From JBBSJZ01 sp041739875 (GTDB lineage Bacteria > Planctomycetota > Planctomycetia > Pirellulales > Pirellulaceae), in contig JBGSNA010000116.1 in the NCBI GenBank assembly GCA_041739875.1, positions 1 to 64,000 of the forward strand: a stretch of DNA of 64,000 nt, written 5' to 3'. This document shows, piece after piece, positions 37,622 through 45,965 of this stretch (position 1 is the first letter of the stretch; every line of letters starts with the position of its first letter). Both the position numbers and the translations under genes were made by a program. Under the pieces are notes generated by a model that was not told the DNA's origin, did no database searches, and worked only from the letters and a program-made list of their open reading frames with translations.

Positions 37622-38737
37622 ATGTCCATCGATACAACTTCAACTGCGAGCGTTTTCGCATATTCATCGAAGTCGCTTTGTGAGCACCACCAGATCGCGA
37701 TCCTGACCGACGGCCATTCGACGCCGTTCGTTGCCAAAACGGCGATTAGTTTGCTTCGATATCGAACCAGCGATGTCGTTGCTGTTATTGATGCTGCGGC
37801 GGCTGGGTCCACGAGCCAGGAGTTGCTGGGGGCCGGCGGACAGATTCCAGTAGTCCGGGACTTATCCGAAGTCCCACAGCTCGATGCGTTATACATCGGT
37901 ATTGCGCCTCCCGGTGGAAAGCTTCCCGATGAATGGCGACCGATCATCCTTGATGCGATACGTCGGCGTATTGATATCGTCTCGGGGCTGCACGATTTCC
38001 TCACGGACGATTCCGAATATGTCGCGTTGGCAGCGACGACGGGAAGTCTTCTCGTCGACGTACGACGCAACCAGTTCAAGTCGACTGGGAAGGGGCATCG
38101 TTTTCGAGCCGGTTGCGTTCGAATCCACACCGTTGGTCATGACTGTAGCATTGGCAAAATGGTCGCTTCGTTGGAGGTACATCGAGGTCTCGTCGCACGC
38201 GATTTGAATTCGAAGTTTCTCGCCACTGGGCAAACCGGAATCATGATCTCTGGCGAAGGAGTTCCGATCGATTGTGTGGTCGCCGACTTTGTGAACGGAG
38301 CCGCTGAGCAACTGGCAAAAGAGAACGAGGAACACGATTATCTCTTGGTCGAAGGCCAAGGTAGCATATCACATCCATCATTCTCGGCGGTAACACTTGG
38401 GTTGCTTCACGGCAGCGCACCGGACGGGCTAATCTTTTGTTACGAGGCTGGACGCGTCCAGGTGAAAGGTCTCGATAACGTCGACATACCGCCGTTGAAA
38501 GATCAAATGGCAGCTTATGAAGCGCTCGCGAATCTGCGGCATCCGTGCAAGATCATCGGAATTGCAATCAACTCGAGAAGCCTAGGGCACGATGACGCCC
38601 TCGCAGAAATCGCGAAGGCGGAATTGACGTTCGGACTGCCTGCGTGTGACGTTTATCGAACGGGTGCGGAGAAGCTTGTTGATGCGTGTGTCGCCTTGAG
38701 AGCCGAAGTCTTGCAAAACGAGGCGATTTTGAGATGA
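37622..38737 (+). CDS. dgcN: DUF1611 family protein (DgcN-like D-glutamate N-acetyltransferase)
   Basis: A 371-residue cytoplasmic protein. The N-terminal half (FVAKTAISLLRYR, VVAVIDAAAAGSTSQELLG) and the C-terminal P-loop-like half with VGHDCSIGKM (residues 171-180, a variant Walker A) are the two halves of the DUF1611 family. The family was later identified as DgcN, which together with DgcA converts D-glutamate to L-glutamate through N-acetyl intermediates in marine bacteria. The next gene overlaps by ATGA and is an enolase-superfamily racemase/epimerase, which supports the DgcN/DgcA pairing. Alternative: a related acyl-transferase on another D-amino acid. Confidence 0.82.
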   Translation: MSIDTTSTASVFAYSSKSLCEHHQIAILTDGHSTPFVAKTAISLLRYRTSDVVAVIDAAAAGSTSQELLGAGGQIPVVRDLSEVPQLDALYIGIAPPGGKLPDEWRPIILDAIRRRIDIVSGLHDFLTDDSEYVALAATTGSLLVDVRRNQFKSTGKGHRFRAGCVRIHTVGHDCSIGKMVASLEVHRGLVARDLNSKFLATGQTGIMISGEGVPIDCVVADFVNGAAEQLAKENEEHDYLLVEGQGSISHPSFSAVTLGLLHGSAPDGLIFCYEAGRVQVKGLDNVDIPPLKDQMAAYEALANLRHPCKIIGIAINSRSLGHDDALAEIAKAELTFGLPACDVYRTGAEKLVDACVALRAEVLQNEAILR

Positions 38738-39801
38738 AGTTGACCCTTCGACGGCTGAATCTTCCGCTCAAGCATGAGTTTACGATCTCGCGGGAAACGA
38801 TGACGAACCAGTCGAGTGTGCTCGTTGAGTTGGAGCATGACGGTATTCGTGGTTACGGTGAAGTGACGGAGAATGCGTTCTATGGGCACACGTTCCAGTC
38901 CAATGCTTCGTCGCTGAGGCGATTGCGCCAATCTTCGCTTGAGCGATACATGACGGAGTCGCCACTGGACGTTTGGGCAAGTCTGCAAGACGAAATGTCG
39001 GGCGATATGTTCGCCATGGCGGCACTCGACATTGCCGCGCATGATTTGCAAGGAAAGCGGCTTGGAGTTCCGACGTGGCAGGACTGGGGACTGGAGTGGA
39101 ATAATATCCCGGATTCGAGTTTTACGATCGGTATTGATACGATTGAGCGAATGGTTGCAAAACTGGAGGAAGAACCAGGTTGGGGGACTTACAAGATCAA
39201 GCTGGGGACGACGCAAGACGTGGAGATTATCACGGAGTTGCGGCGGTACACGGACGCCGTGTTTCGCGTTGACGCGAATTGTGCATGGAGTGTCGACGAA
39301 ACGATTTCAAAGTCCAAAGTATTGGCCGATCTTGGTGTCGAGTTCATTGAACAACCACTGGTGATTGAGACACCGCGAGCAGAAAAACTGCGATTGTTCG
39401 CAAACTCGGCGCTTCCGATTATCGCTGACGAAGATTGCCAAGTGGTCTCCGATATTGAAAAGTGCAGTGGGCTCTATCACGGCGTCAACGTCAAGATATG
39501 CAAGTGTGGTGGCCTTACTCCGGCTCTGGATATGCTGGTCAAAGCGAGACGCTTGGGGCTAAAGACCATGGTTGGATGCATGGTCGAGAGCTCTGTCGGA
39601 ATCAGCGGAGCAGCGCAACTTTTACCGCTGTTGGATTTTGCTGATCTCGATGGGGCCGTTTTATTGCGAGATGAGCCATGCTCAGGCGTTGCGGTCGTGA
39701 AAGGTAAGGTCGTGCTCTCGAGTCTTGCTGGCTGTGGCGCGGACTTGGATCACGATCGACTTGCTGCGTTCTTGGCGAGCGATGTCGACATGAGTGTTTG
39801 A
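38734..39801 (+). CDS. dgcA: Enolase-superfamily racemase/epimerase (DgcA- or L-Ala-D/L-Glu-epimerase-like)
   Basis: A 355-residue enzyme starting at ATG 38734, which overlaps the upstream stop (ATGA). The capping domain (LPLKHEFTISRETM, GYGEVTENAFYGHT) and the barrel are complete. Catalytic Lys156 (TYKIKLG) is present, metal ligands are Asp180 (FRVDANCAW), Glu206 (EFIEQPL) and Asp232 (IIADED), and the second Lys is at 254 (VNVKICKCGG). The MVESSVGISGAAQLL element is typical of dipeptide epimerases. The neighbour suggests N-acetyl-D-glutamate racemase (DgcA); the fold alone equally fits an L-Ala-D/L-Glu epimerase that turns peptidoglycan dipeptide into L-Ala-L-Glu. Both uses fit the neighbourhood. 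Confidence 0.85.
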   Translation: MKLTLRRLNLPLKHEFTISRETMTNQSSVLVELEHDGIRGYGEVTENAFYGHTFQSNASSLRRLRQSSLERYMTESPLDVWASLQDEMSGDMFAMAALDIAAHDLQGKRLGVPTWQDWGLEWNNIPDSSFTIGIDTIERMVAKLEEEPGWGTYKIKLGTTQDVEIITELRRYTDAVFRVDANCAWSVDETISKSKVLADLGVEFIEQPLVIETPRAEKLRLFANSALPIIADEDCQVVSDIEKCSGLYHGVNVKICKCGGLTPALDMLVKARRLGLKTMVGCMVESSVGISGAAQLLPLLDFADLDGAVLLRDEPCSGVAVVKGKVVLSSLAGCGADLDHDRLAAFLASDVDMSV

Positions 39802-39832
39802 GCCGAAGCATGACCACAACGGAGACTTTCAA

Positions 39833-42172
39833 ATGAATTTTGTGTTGAACTTGTTGGTAGGCATTATCGCCGCAGTTACTCAGCCGCCTGAATCGTCGAC
39901 GGACTATCGCGAAGCCATCGAGAAGCTCAAGGTTGCGATCGAATACGAAGTGGAACAAAAACACTTGCCGGCGTTTTCGATTTCGCTCGTTGATAACAAT
40001 CAAGTGGTTTGGTCGAGTGGATTCGGTTATCAAGACGCTGAGCAGAAAACGCAAGCGACCGCAGAAACCGTTTATCGAGTGGGTTCAGTTTCGAAACTTT
40101 TCACGGATATCGCGCTGCTCCAACTCGTTGACGACGGCAAGCTCGATCTGGATGCGAATGTCCAAAGCTACTTGCCTAAGTTCCAGCCCAAGAATCCTTT
40201 TGGCATTGAGCTCACTCTTCGTCAGCTCATGTCGCACCGATCCGGTTTAGTCCGTGAATCTCCGGTCGGCAATTACTTCGATCCGGAAGAGCCGACGCTC
40301 GCAGCGACGGTCGCAAGTTTGAATGAGACGACACTCGTCTATCGACCGGAGACGAAGACGAAATACTCCAACGCAGCGATTGCGGTCGTGGGTTCCGTGC
40401 TGGAAAGCCAGTTGGAGGTTACTCATCCCGAGCAAGTCCGCACCACGATCCTCGATCCATTGGGAATGGAGGCCAGCAGCTTTGTTGTGACGCCCACCAT
40501 CGAACCAAAGTTGGCGACTGGATGGATGCAGACTTACGACGGTCGGCGATTCGAGGCACCGACGTTTCTTCTGGGGACTGGCCCCGCCGGGAATCTGTAT
40601 TCGAGCGTCCTTGATCTATCAAAGTTTCTGGTTTGTCTCTTCAACGACGGCAAGACGGACGCCGGTCAAATCATCAACCCAGAGACGTTGAAGTTGATGG
40701 CAACCCCGATCAAAGACCCCGACGGCAAGCCCCAAGGGTTCGGGCTCGGTTTTCATGTTCAAGATTTTGATACAATGACAAAGATCGGACACGGCGGTGC
40801 GGTGTATGGCTTTTCGACCCAGCTGGAAGCACTTCCAGAGCGTCGAATTGGTGTGGCCGCCGCAGCCTCGCTCGACGGAAGCAATGGGCTTGTTGGCCGA
40901 CTGGCGGATTATGCCCTGAGGCTTATGATCGCTGCCCAGGATTCGAAACCACTTCCTTTGTACCAGTTCACTGGTCCCATTCCTGCATCGCGCGCTGGTG
41001 AATGGATTGGCAAGTTTCGCCAAGTCGATGGGGAAGGTTGGATTCGAATCTCAGAACTGAATGGTGATGTGTTCATGCAACGTGGCACTTTTCGTTATCA
41101 GTTGCGAGCCGACCTCGAGGATGGAACAATCGTCACCGACGATGCACTAGGATATGGATTGAAAGTCAAACTCGAAAGTCGTGATCGGCTATGGGTGGAC
41201 GACGTGGAGTATCAACGCGTTGCAGACGAACCACCGGCGGATATTTCCGCGAGATGGAAAGGACTTGTTGGCGAATATGGCTGGGACCATAACACCCTCT
41301 ATATCTTAGAAGACGATGGAAAGCTGTATTCGCTAATTGAATGGTTCTATTACTATCCGCTCCAAGAAGTGAGCGAGAACGTGTTCGCTTTCCCGGACTA
41401 TGGCCTTTACCATGGTGAGCAACTCGTTTTCACTCGCAATACAAGCGGTGTTGCGACCGACGTTGTCGCAGCAGAAGTGAAATTCCTGCGTCGAGAAGTC
41501 GGTACCAAGGACGGCGAGACATTCAAGATCACGCCGGTGAAACCGATCAGTGACCTTCGCGCCGATGCGCTCGCCGCGACACCGCCTGCTGAACAAGGCG
41601 AGTATCGCGATCGTGAGCTCGTGGAGTTAAGTCGCCTCGATCCAACCATCCATCTCGACATTCGCTACGCGACGGACAACAACTTTACTGGGTCGGTGTT
41701 CTATAACCGTCCCCAGGCGTTCATGCAGCGTCCGGCGGCTGAAGCGGTCGTACGTGCGAACGCTCGATTGAAGCCAATGGGGCTCGGGCTGCTGGTTCAC
41801 GACGCCTATCGTCCGTGGCATGTAACCAAAATGTTCTGGGACGCGACTCCAAGTACGATGAAAGACTTCGTTGCCAACCCGGCAAATGGCTCTCGGCATA
41901 ATCGTGGCTGTGCAGTCGACTTGACGCTTTATGACCTCGCCACGGGCGATCCGATCCAAATGGTGGCAGGTTATGATGAGTTCTCGCCGCGTTCTTTCCC
42001 GAGCTACCCTGGTGGCACGGAGAAGCAACGTTGGTACCGCGAATTGCTTCGACGCACCATGGAAGCGGAGGCCTTTACGGTTTACGAATTTGAATGGTGG
42101 CACTTCGATTTTCAAGACTGGAAACAGTACCGCATTGGCAACGTCACCTTCGAGGAGATTTCTGCAGAATGA
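39833..42172 (+). CDS. Class-C beta-lactamase/PBP-fold serine hydrolase fused to VanX-type D-Ala-D-Ala dipeptidase
   Basis: A 779-residue exported protein (ATG 39833, GGAGA upstream; short hydrophobic N-terminus, residues 3-16). Residues 25-365 are a serine hydrolase of the beta-lactamase/D-aminopeptidase fold: S85-V-S-K88, Y178-S-N and H320-G-G. About 200 residues of beta-rich linker resembling the D-aminopeptidase C-terminal domains follow. Residues 595-775 are a VanX (M15D) D-alanyl-D-alanine dipeptidase with Arg660 (HDAYRPW), zinc ligands His689 and Asp696 (SRHNRGCAVDLTL), Glu754 and His757 (EWWHFDF). All key residues of both enzymes are present. The pair would attack D-amino-acid peptides, for example D-Ala-D-Ala ends of muropeptides. 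The stop overlaps the next start by ATGA. Confidence 0.92.
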   Translation: MNFVLNLLVGIIAAVTQPPESSTDYREAIEKLKVAIEYEVEQKHLPAFSISLVDNNQVVWSSGFGYQDAEQKTQATAETVYRVGSVSKLFTDIALLQLVDDGKLDLDANVQSYLPKFQPKNPFGIELTLRQLMSHRSGLVRESPVGNYFDPEEPTLAATVASLNETTLVYRPETKTKYSNAAIAVVGSVLESQLEVTHPEQVRTTILDPLGMEASSFVVTPTIEPKLATGWMQTYDGRRFEAPTFLLGTGPAGNLYSSVLDLSKFLVCLFNDGKTDAGQIINPETLKLMATPIKDPDGKPQGFGLGFHVQDFDTMTKIGHGGAVYGFSTQLEALPERRIGVAAAASLDGSNGLVGRLADYALRLMIAAQDSKPLPLYQFTGPIPASRAGEWIGKFRQVDGEGWIRISELNGDVFMQRGTFRYQLRADLEDGTIVTDDALGYGLKVKLESRDRLWVDDVEYQRVADEPPADISARWKGLVGEYGWDHNTLYILEDDGKLYSLIEWFYYYPLQEVSENVFAFPDYGLYHGEQLVFTRNTSGVATDVVAAEVKFLRREVGTKDGETFKITPVKPISDLRADALAATPPAEQGEYRDRELVELSRLDPTIHLDIRYATDNNFTGSVFYNRPQAFMQRPAAEAVVRANARLKPMGLGLLVHDAYRPWHVTKMFWDATPSTMKDFVANPANGSRHNRGCAVDLTLYDLATGDPIQMVAGYDEFSPRSFPSYPGGTEKQRWYRELLRRTMEAEAFTVYEFEWWHFDFQDWKQYRIGNVTFEEISAE

Positions 42173-44019
42173 GAATGAACATGAATTGGCTCATCCCGTG
42201 CCTGGTCGCACTTTCGCTCCTCAGCACCGTGTTGCGTAACGAAAAGGTGCGTGCCGAAGACTTAACGCTGCATTCCTTTAAGCGACAACAACTAACGAAC
42301 GTCTACTTCTCCGAAGGTGCAAATGCTGGTGATTTGAACCGTGATGGCGACGCAGACATTGTGTGCGGTCCCTATTGGTTTGCTGGGCCCGATTTCTCAG
42401 CCAAGCACGAGCTTTACAAACCGGTACCACAAGACGTGAATCGATATGCGGACAACTTCTTTTCGTGGATCTATGATTTTAACAGTGACGGATGGAATGA
42501 CGTTTTCGTCGTTGGATTCCCTGGGACCCCAGCATACGTTTACGAGAACCCCAAAGCCGATGGTTTCGATCGACACTGGACCAAGCACCAGGTGATCGAT
42601 TGGGTTTCGAACGAATCACCCCAATTTGTGGATCTGATCGGCGACGAACGCCCCGAACTCGTTTGCACGCGTGACGGCTTCTTTGGTTTCGCGACGATCG
42701 ACTCAGCCCAAGCGTTTGGCGAATGGAGCTTTCATCCAATTTCTGAGCAAATCGCCGCATCCAAATTCGGACATGGTCTCGGCGTCGGCGACGTCAACGG
42801 TGACGGATTGATGGACATTATCCATTCCGGCGGCTGGTTCGAGCAACCGGCGACCCATGCCGATAACACTCGCTGGAAACTCCATGAGGTCTCTTTCAGT
42901 GACAGCTACGGTGGCGCCGAGATGTATGCATACGACGTGGACGGCGATGGTGACAACGACATCATCACGAGCCACGCCGCTCACGAATTCGGATTGGGCT
43001 GGTATGAGCAAATGGCTAACGCCGACGGGCGTTCATTCAAACACCATCTGATCATGGGCGAGCATCCGTCGCAAAACAAATACGGCGTATTGTTCAGCGA
43101 GCTGCATTCAGTCAGTCTTGCGGACATCGACGGAGATGGGTTGAAAGACATTGTGACTGGCAAGACATATTGGTCACACCACACCCAGAGTCCGATGTGG
43201 GACGCCGGGGCTGTGGTCTATTGGTTCAAGTTGGTTCGAAGCCAAGACGGCATCGATTGGATTCCCTACCAAGCGGACTCAGAAGCCGGAATTGGTCGCC
43301 AGTTAACCGTCACTGATGTGAACGCAGATGGGCTACTGGATTTTGTTGTTGGTGGAATGAAGGGCGCTCATGTTCTGATTCACCGTGTCGCGCCAGTTTC
43401 TAAGCAACAATGGCAAGCGGCACAGCCGACTTTGTACGCTGGAGAGAAATTGCCGAGCGTCGACAACGCGGAGCAACTTCGCGGTCCCAAATCGACGATG
43501 GATACTGTGACTGGTCAAGTGTTGGGCGCGATTGAAGGCGAGACCTCAACGTCGACTGTCTCGGGCGGTCAAACGAAACCGCAATCCATGGGCGGCTTCT
43601 CGGCAGACAAGTGGAGTGGCGACTCACAACTATGGTGGTCCGGAGCACATGTCGCCGACACGTTGACAGTTGAGTTGCCCGAGTTCAGTGGCGAAGTGGA
43701 CATCGAAGTCGTGCTGACTTGCGCGAGAGACTATGGAATCGTTCAACTTTCGCTCGATGATCAAAAGCTTGGCAACCCCGTCGATTGCTACGACACAAAT
43801 GTCGTGACGACTGGCGTTTTAAAGTTCGCCAATAGGAAAGTACCATCCGGAAAGCACACTCTTTCGGCTCAGATCGTTGGTGCAAATCCGAAGGCCAAAA
43901 AATCATTGATGGTCGCGATTGATTATGTGAGAGTCAAGCTTTCCGACGGAACGTATTTAGCCGACACGACGCCGTCCGCCGACCAAGCGGTGAAGGCATC
44001 GTCCGATAGCAAGCCCTGA
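42169..44019 (+). CDS. Exported FG-GAP/VCBS repeat protein
   Basis: A 616-residue protein from ATG 42169, which overlaps the VanX-fusion stop (ATGA); GAGGAG lies 11 bases upstream. A signal peptide (WLIPCLVALSLLSTVL) precedes a seven-bladed propeller of FG-GAP repeats with calcium-type loops (DLNRDGDADIV, DVNGDGLMDII, DVDGDGDNDII, DIDGDGLKDIV, DVNADGLLDFV). The C-terminal 170 residues form a separate beta-rich domain. It probably binds carbohydrate or organises the surface complex; no catalytic site is visible. Tight overlap with the dipeptidase suggests it works with it outside the cytoplasm. Confidence 0.87.
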   Translation: MRMNMNWLIPCLVALSLLSTVLRNEKVRAEDLTLHSFKRQQLTNVYFSEGANAGDLNRDGDADIVCGPYWFAGPDFSAKHELYKPVPQDVNRYADNFFSWIYDFNSDGWNDVFVVGFPGTPAYVYENPKADGFDRHWTKHQVIDWVSNESPQFVDLIGDERPELVCTRDGFFGFATIDSAQAFGEWSFHPISEQIAASKFGHGLGVGDVNGDGLMDIIHSGGWFEQPATHADNTRWKLHEVSFSDSYGGAEMYAYDVDGDGDNDIITSHAAHEFGLGWYEQMANADGRSFKHHLIMGEHPSQNKYGVLFSELHSVSLADIDGDGLKDIVTGKTYWSHHTQSPMWDAGAVVYWFKLVRSQDGIDWIPYQADSEAGIGRQLTVTDVNADGLLDFVVGGMKGAHVLIHRVAPVSKQQWQAAQPTLYAGEKLPSVDNAEQLRGPKSTMDTVTGQVLGAIEGETSTSTVSGGQTKPQSMGGFSADKWSGDSQLWWSGAHVADTLTVELPEFSGEVDIEVVLTCARDYGIVQLSLDDQKLGNPVDCYDTNVVTTGVLKFANRKVPSGKHTLSAQIVGANPKAKKSLMVAIDYVRVKLSDGTYLADTTPSADQAVKASSDSKP

Positions 44020-44121
44020 GACGTGCCGATGATGCAAGATTCAAGGGCCAGCGGTTCCGAAGGACGGGTACAAGTGTTAGCTTGGTGTGACCGTCTCTGT
44101 CGTGACTCGTAAAGGATTGAC

Positions 44122-45948
44122 ATGTCTGTATCAAATAGCGAAACCACTGGATCCGTAGCCGCTGAATCCGTAGCCCATGCGACTGAATCAGGTGTACTGA
44201 GGACATGGCCAGCGATCGCGATTTTGGCGCTGATGGCTGGTGTTAAAGTTTTCCCTGGGATTTTCGAATCGCCGCCGCTGGCGATTCTCATGGTCGGCTT
44301 CGTGGGTCCTGGCGCATTGTCTCTCTTGCTTCCGGTATGGTGGTTGTTTGCCAGTCGAGCGAAGGTGTGGGAAAAGGTCATCGGCTTTTTCGGCTTGCTC
44401 GCGATTGCAGTAGCCACGGTTGCTGCAGCCGACGCATCGATGAAAAGCATGAATTCTGGGATGTACCAAGTTCCCTTTGGCCTCGCTTGCTTTGGCTTGT
44501 TCGCGGTGGTGTTCGCGGCACGACCCTCATCGCGTGTAGTGGCAGCATTGTTGGGTGCGTTGATCGGGTTTGGCGTTTGGGATTTATTGCAATCGCATGG
44601 CACGACAGGAAGATTCAGTCCTGAGTTGAGTTGGCGCTGGTCACCGACGCCGGAAGAAGTTTATTTACAGAGTCTTGCGTCGTCGTCGACCGATTCAAGT
44701 TCGAAATCGGGAGCCGCTGAATCTGTTGTCTCAGCTTCGATTGAGGGTGAGGCGCTTGAGCCGATCTTGCGTGCGGACGCGGAATGGCCAGACTTTCGCG
44801 GCGTGAATCGAGATGGAGTCGTGAATGATGTCGCGTTGATCGGGAACTGGCAGGCATCACCGCCCAAGCTCATTTGGAAATCGCTCATTGGTCCCGGTTG
44901 GTCATCATTTTCGGTAGCTGGCAATCGGCTGTTTACCCAGGAGCAACGTGGTGACAAGGAAGCGGTCGTTTGCCTCGATGCCGAGACCGGTGATCATCTG
45001 TGGTCACACGAATATCCTGGACGATTTTGGGAATCGATCGGCGGAGCTGGACCACGAGCGACTCCAACGATTGGCGACAATCAACTTTACACGCTCGGTG
45101 CCGATGGCCAACTGTGTGCACTGCGTCCTCAAACCGGCCGGGTGATTTGGGAACGCAATCTAAAGTCGGACGCCGGCCGAGAGCCGCCTCAGTGGGGATG
45201 GTCATCGTCGCCACTGTTGATTGGATCGCTCGTCGTCGTTCACGCTGGAGGTGCCGGGGACAAGGGTGTGCTTGCTTACGATGCGATCACGGGCGAGGCT
45301 GCATGGAGCGTTGCATCAGGCGACCATAGTTACAGCTCACCGCAAGTTGCGACGTTGTCGGGAGTGCAAGGCATTCTGATGATGACCAATGTGGGTTTAC
45401 AGTTCCTGGATCCAGTCGACGGGACGTTGCATTGGGAACACGAATGGTCCTCCGACAACTACCGTGCAGTCCAACCGCTTGTTGTTGGTGATTCCGTGTT
45501 CATTGCAACGAGTCTCGGTATGGGGACACGTCGCATCACAGCAACTCAAACTGCGGCGGCCGAAGGTGACACAAAGACCTGGAACGTCACGGAAGATTGG
45601 ACGTCACTGGAAATCAAGCCCGACTTCAATGACTACGTTCTCTACGAAGGCCACCTGTACGGTTTTGACGGCAACATCTTCGCCTGTGTCGACGCATCAA
45701 CGGGTAAGCGATTATGGAAAAAAGGACGCTACGGCAATGGGCAAGTGATCCTTTTGAGTAAAAACGGACAGCTGCTTGTGACCACTGAAACCGGTGAGAT
45801 CGTGCTCGTGCAAGCGGTTCCGAAGCAGCTCGTCGAGATGGGCAAGTTTGATGCGATCGAAGGCAAAACGTGGAATCATTCCGTCTTGGTTGGTAATCGA
45901 CTTTACGTCCGTAACGGCCAAGAAGCAGCCTGCTTCGAACTACTGTAA
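44122..45948 (+). CDS. Membrane-anchored PQQ-type beta-propeller protein
   Basis: A 608-residue protein. The first 170 residues carry four membrane helices (AIAILALMAGVKVFPGIF, AILMVGFVGPGALSLLLPVWWLF, VIGFFGLLAIAVATVAAA, PFGLACFGLFAVVFAA). The rest is a PQQ-like quinoprotein propeller starting at WPDFRGVNRDGVV, with blade repeats such as VVCLDAETGDHLWSH, LCALRPQTGRVIWER, VLAYDAITGEAAWSV and FACVDASTGKRLWKK. Catalytic residues of PQQ dehydrogenases are not evident, so it may be a binding or scaffold propeller. AAAGGA precedes the ATG by nine bases. DUF2817 peptidase follows 17 bases later. Confidence 0.86.
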   Translation: MSVSNSETTGSVAAESVAHATESGVLRTWPAIAILALMAGVKVFPGIFESPPLAILMVGFVGPGALSLLLPVWWLFASRAKVWEKVIGFFGLLAIAVATVAAADASMKSMNSGMYQVPFGLACFGLFAVVFAARPSSRVVAALLGALIGFGVWDLLQSHGTTGRFSPELSWRWSPTPEEVYLQSLASSSTDSSSKSGAAESVVSASIEGEALEPILRADAEWPDFRGVNRDGVVNDVALIGNWQASPPKLIWKSLIGPGWSSFSVAGNRLFTQEQRGDKEAVVCLDAETGDHLWSHEYPGRFWESIGGAGPRATPTIGDNQLYTLGADGQLCALRPQTGRVIWERNLKSDAGREPPQWGWSSSPLLIGSLVVVHAGGAGDKGVLAYDAITGEAAWSVASGDHSYSSPQVATLSGVQGILMMTNVGLQFLDPVDGTLHWEHEWSSDNYRAVQPLVVGDSVFIATSLGMGTRRITATQTAAAEGDTKTWNVTEDWTSLEIKPDFNDYVLYEGHLYGFDGNIFACVDASTGKRLWKKGRYGNGQVILLSKNGQLLVTTETGEIVLVQAVPKQLVEMGKFDAIEGKTWNHSVLVGNRLYVRNGQEAACFELL

Positions 45949-45965
45949 CGGGGAGCATTGAAGTT

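Noticed and set aside
39833..42172. Vancomycin-resistance operon
   Set aside because: Only a VanX-type domain occurs, fused to a serine hydrolase; there is no VanH, VanA/B ligase or VanRS next to it.
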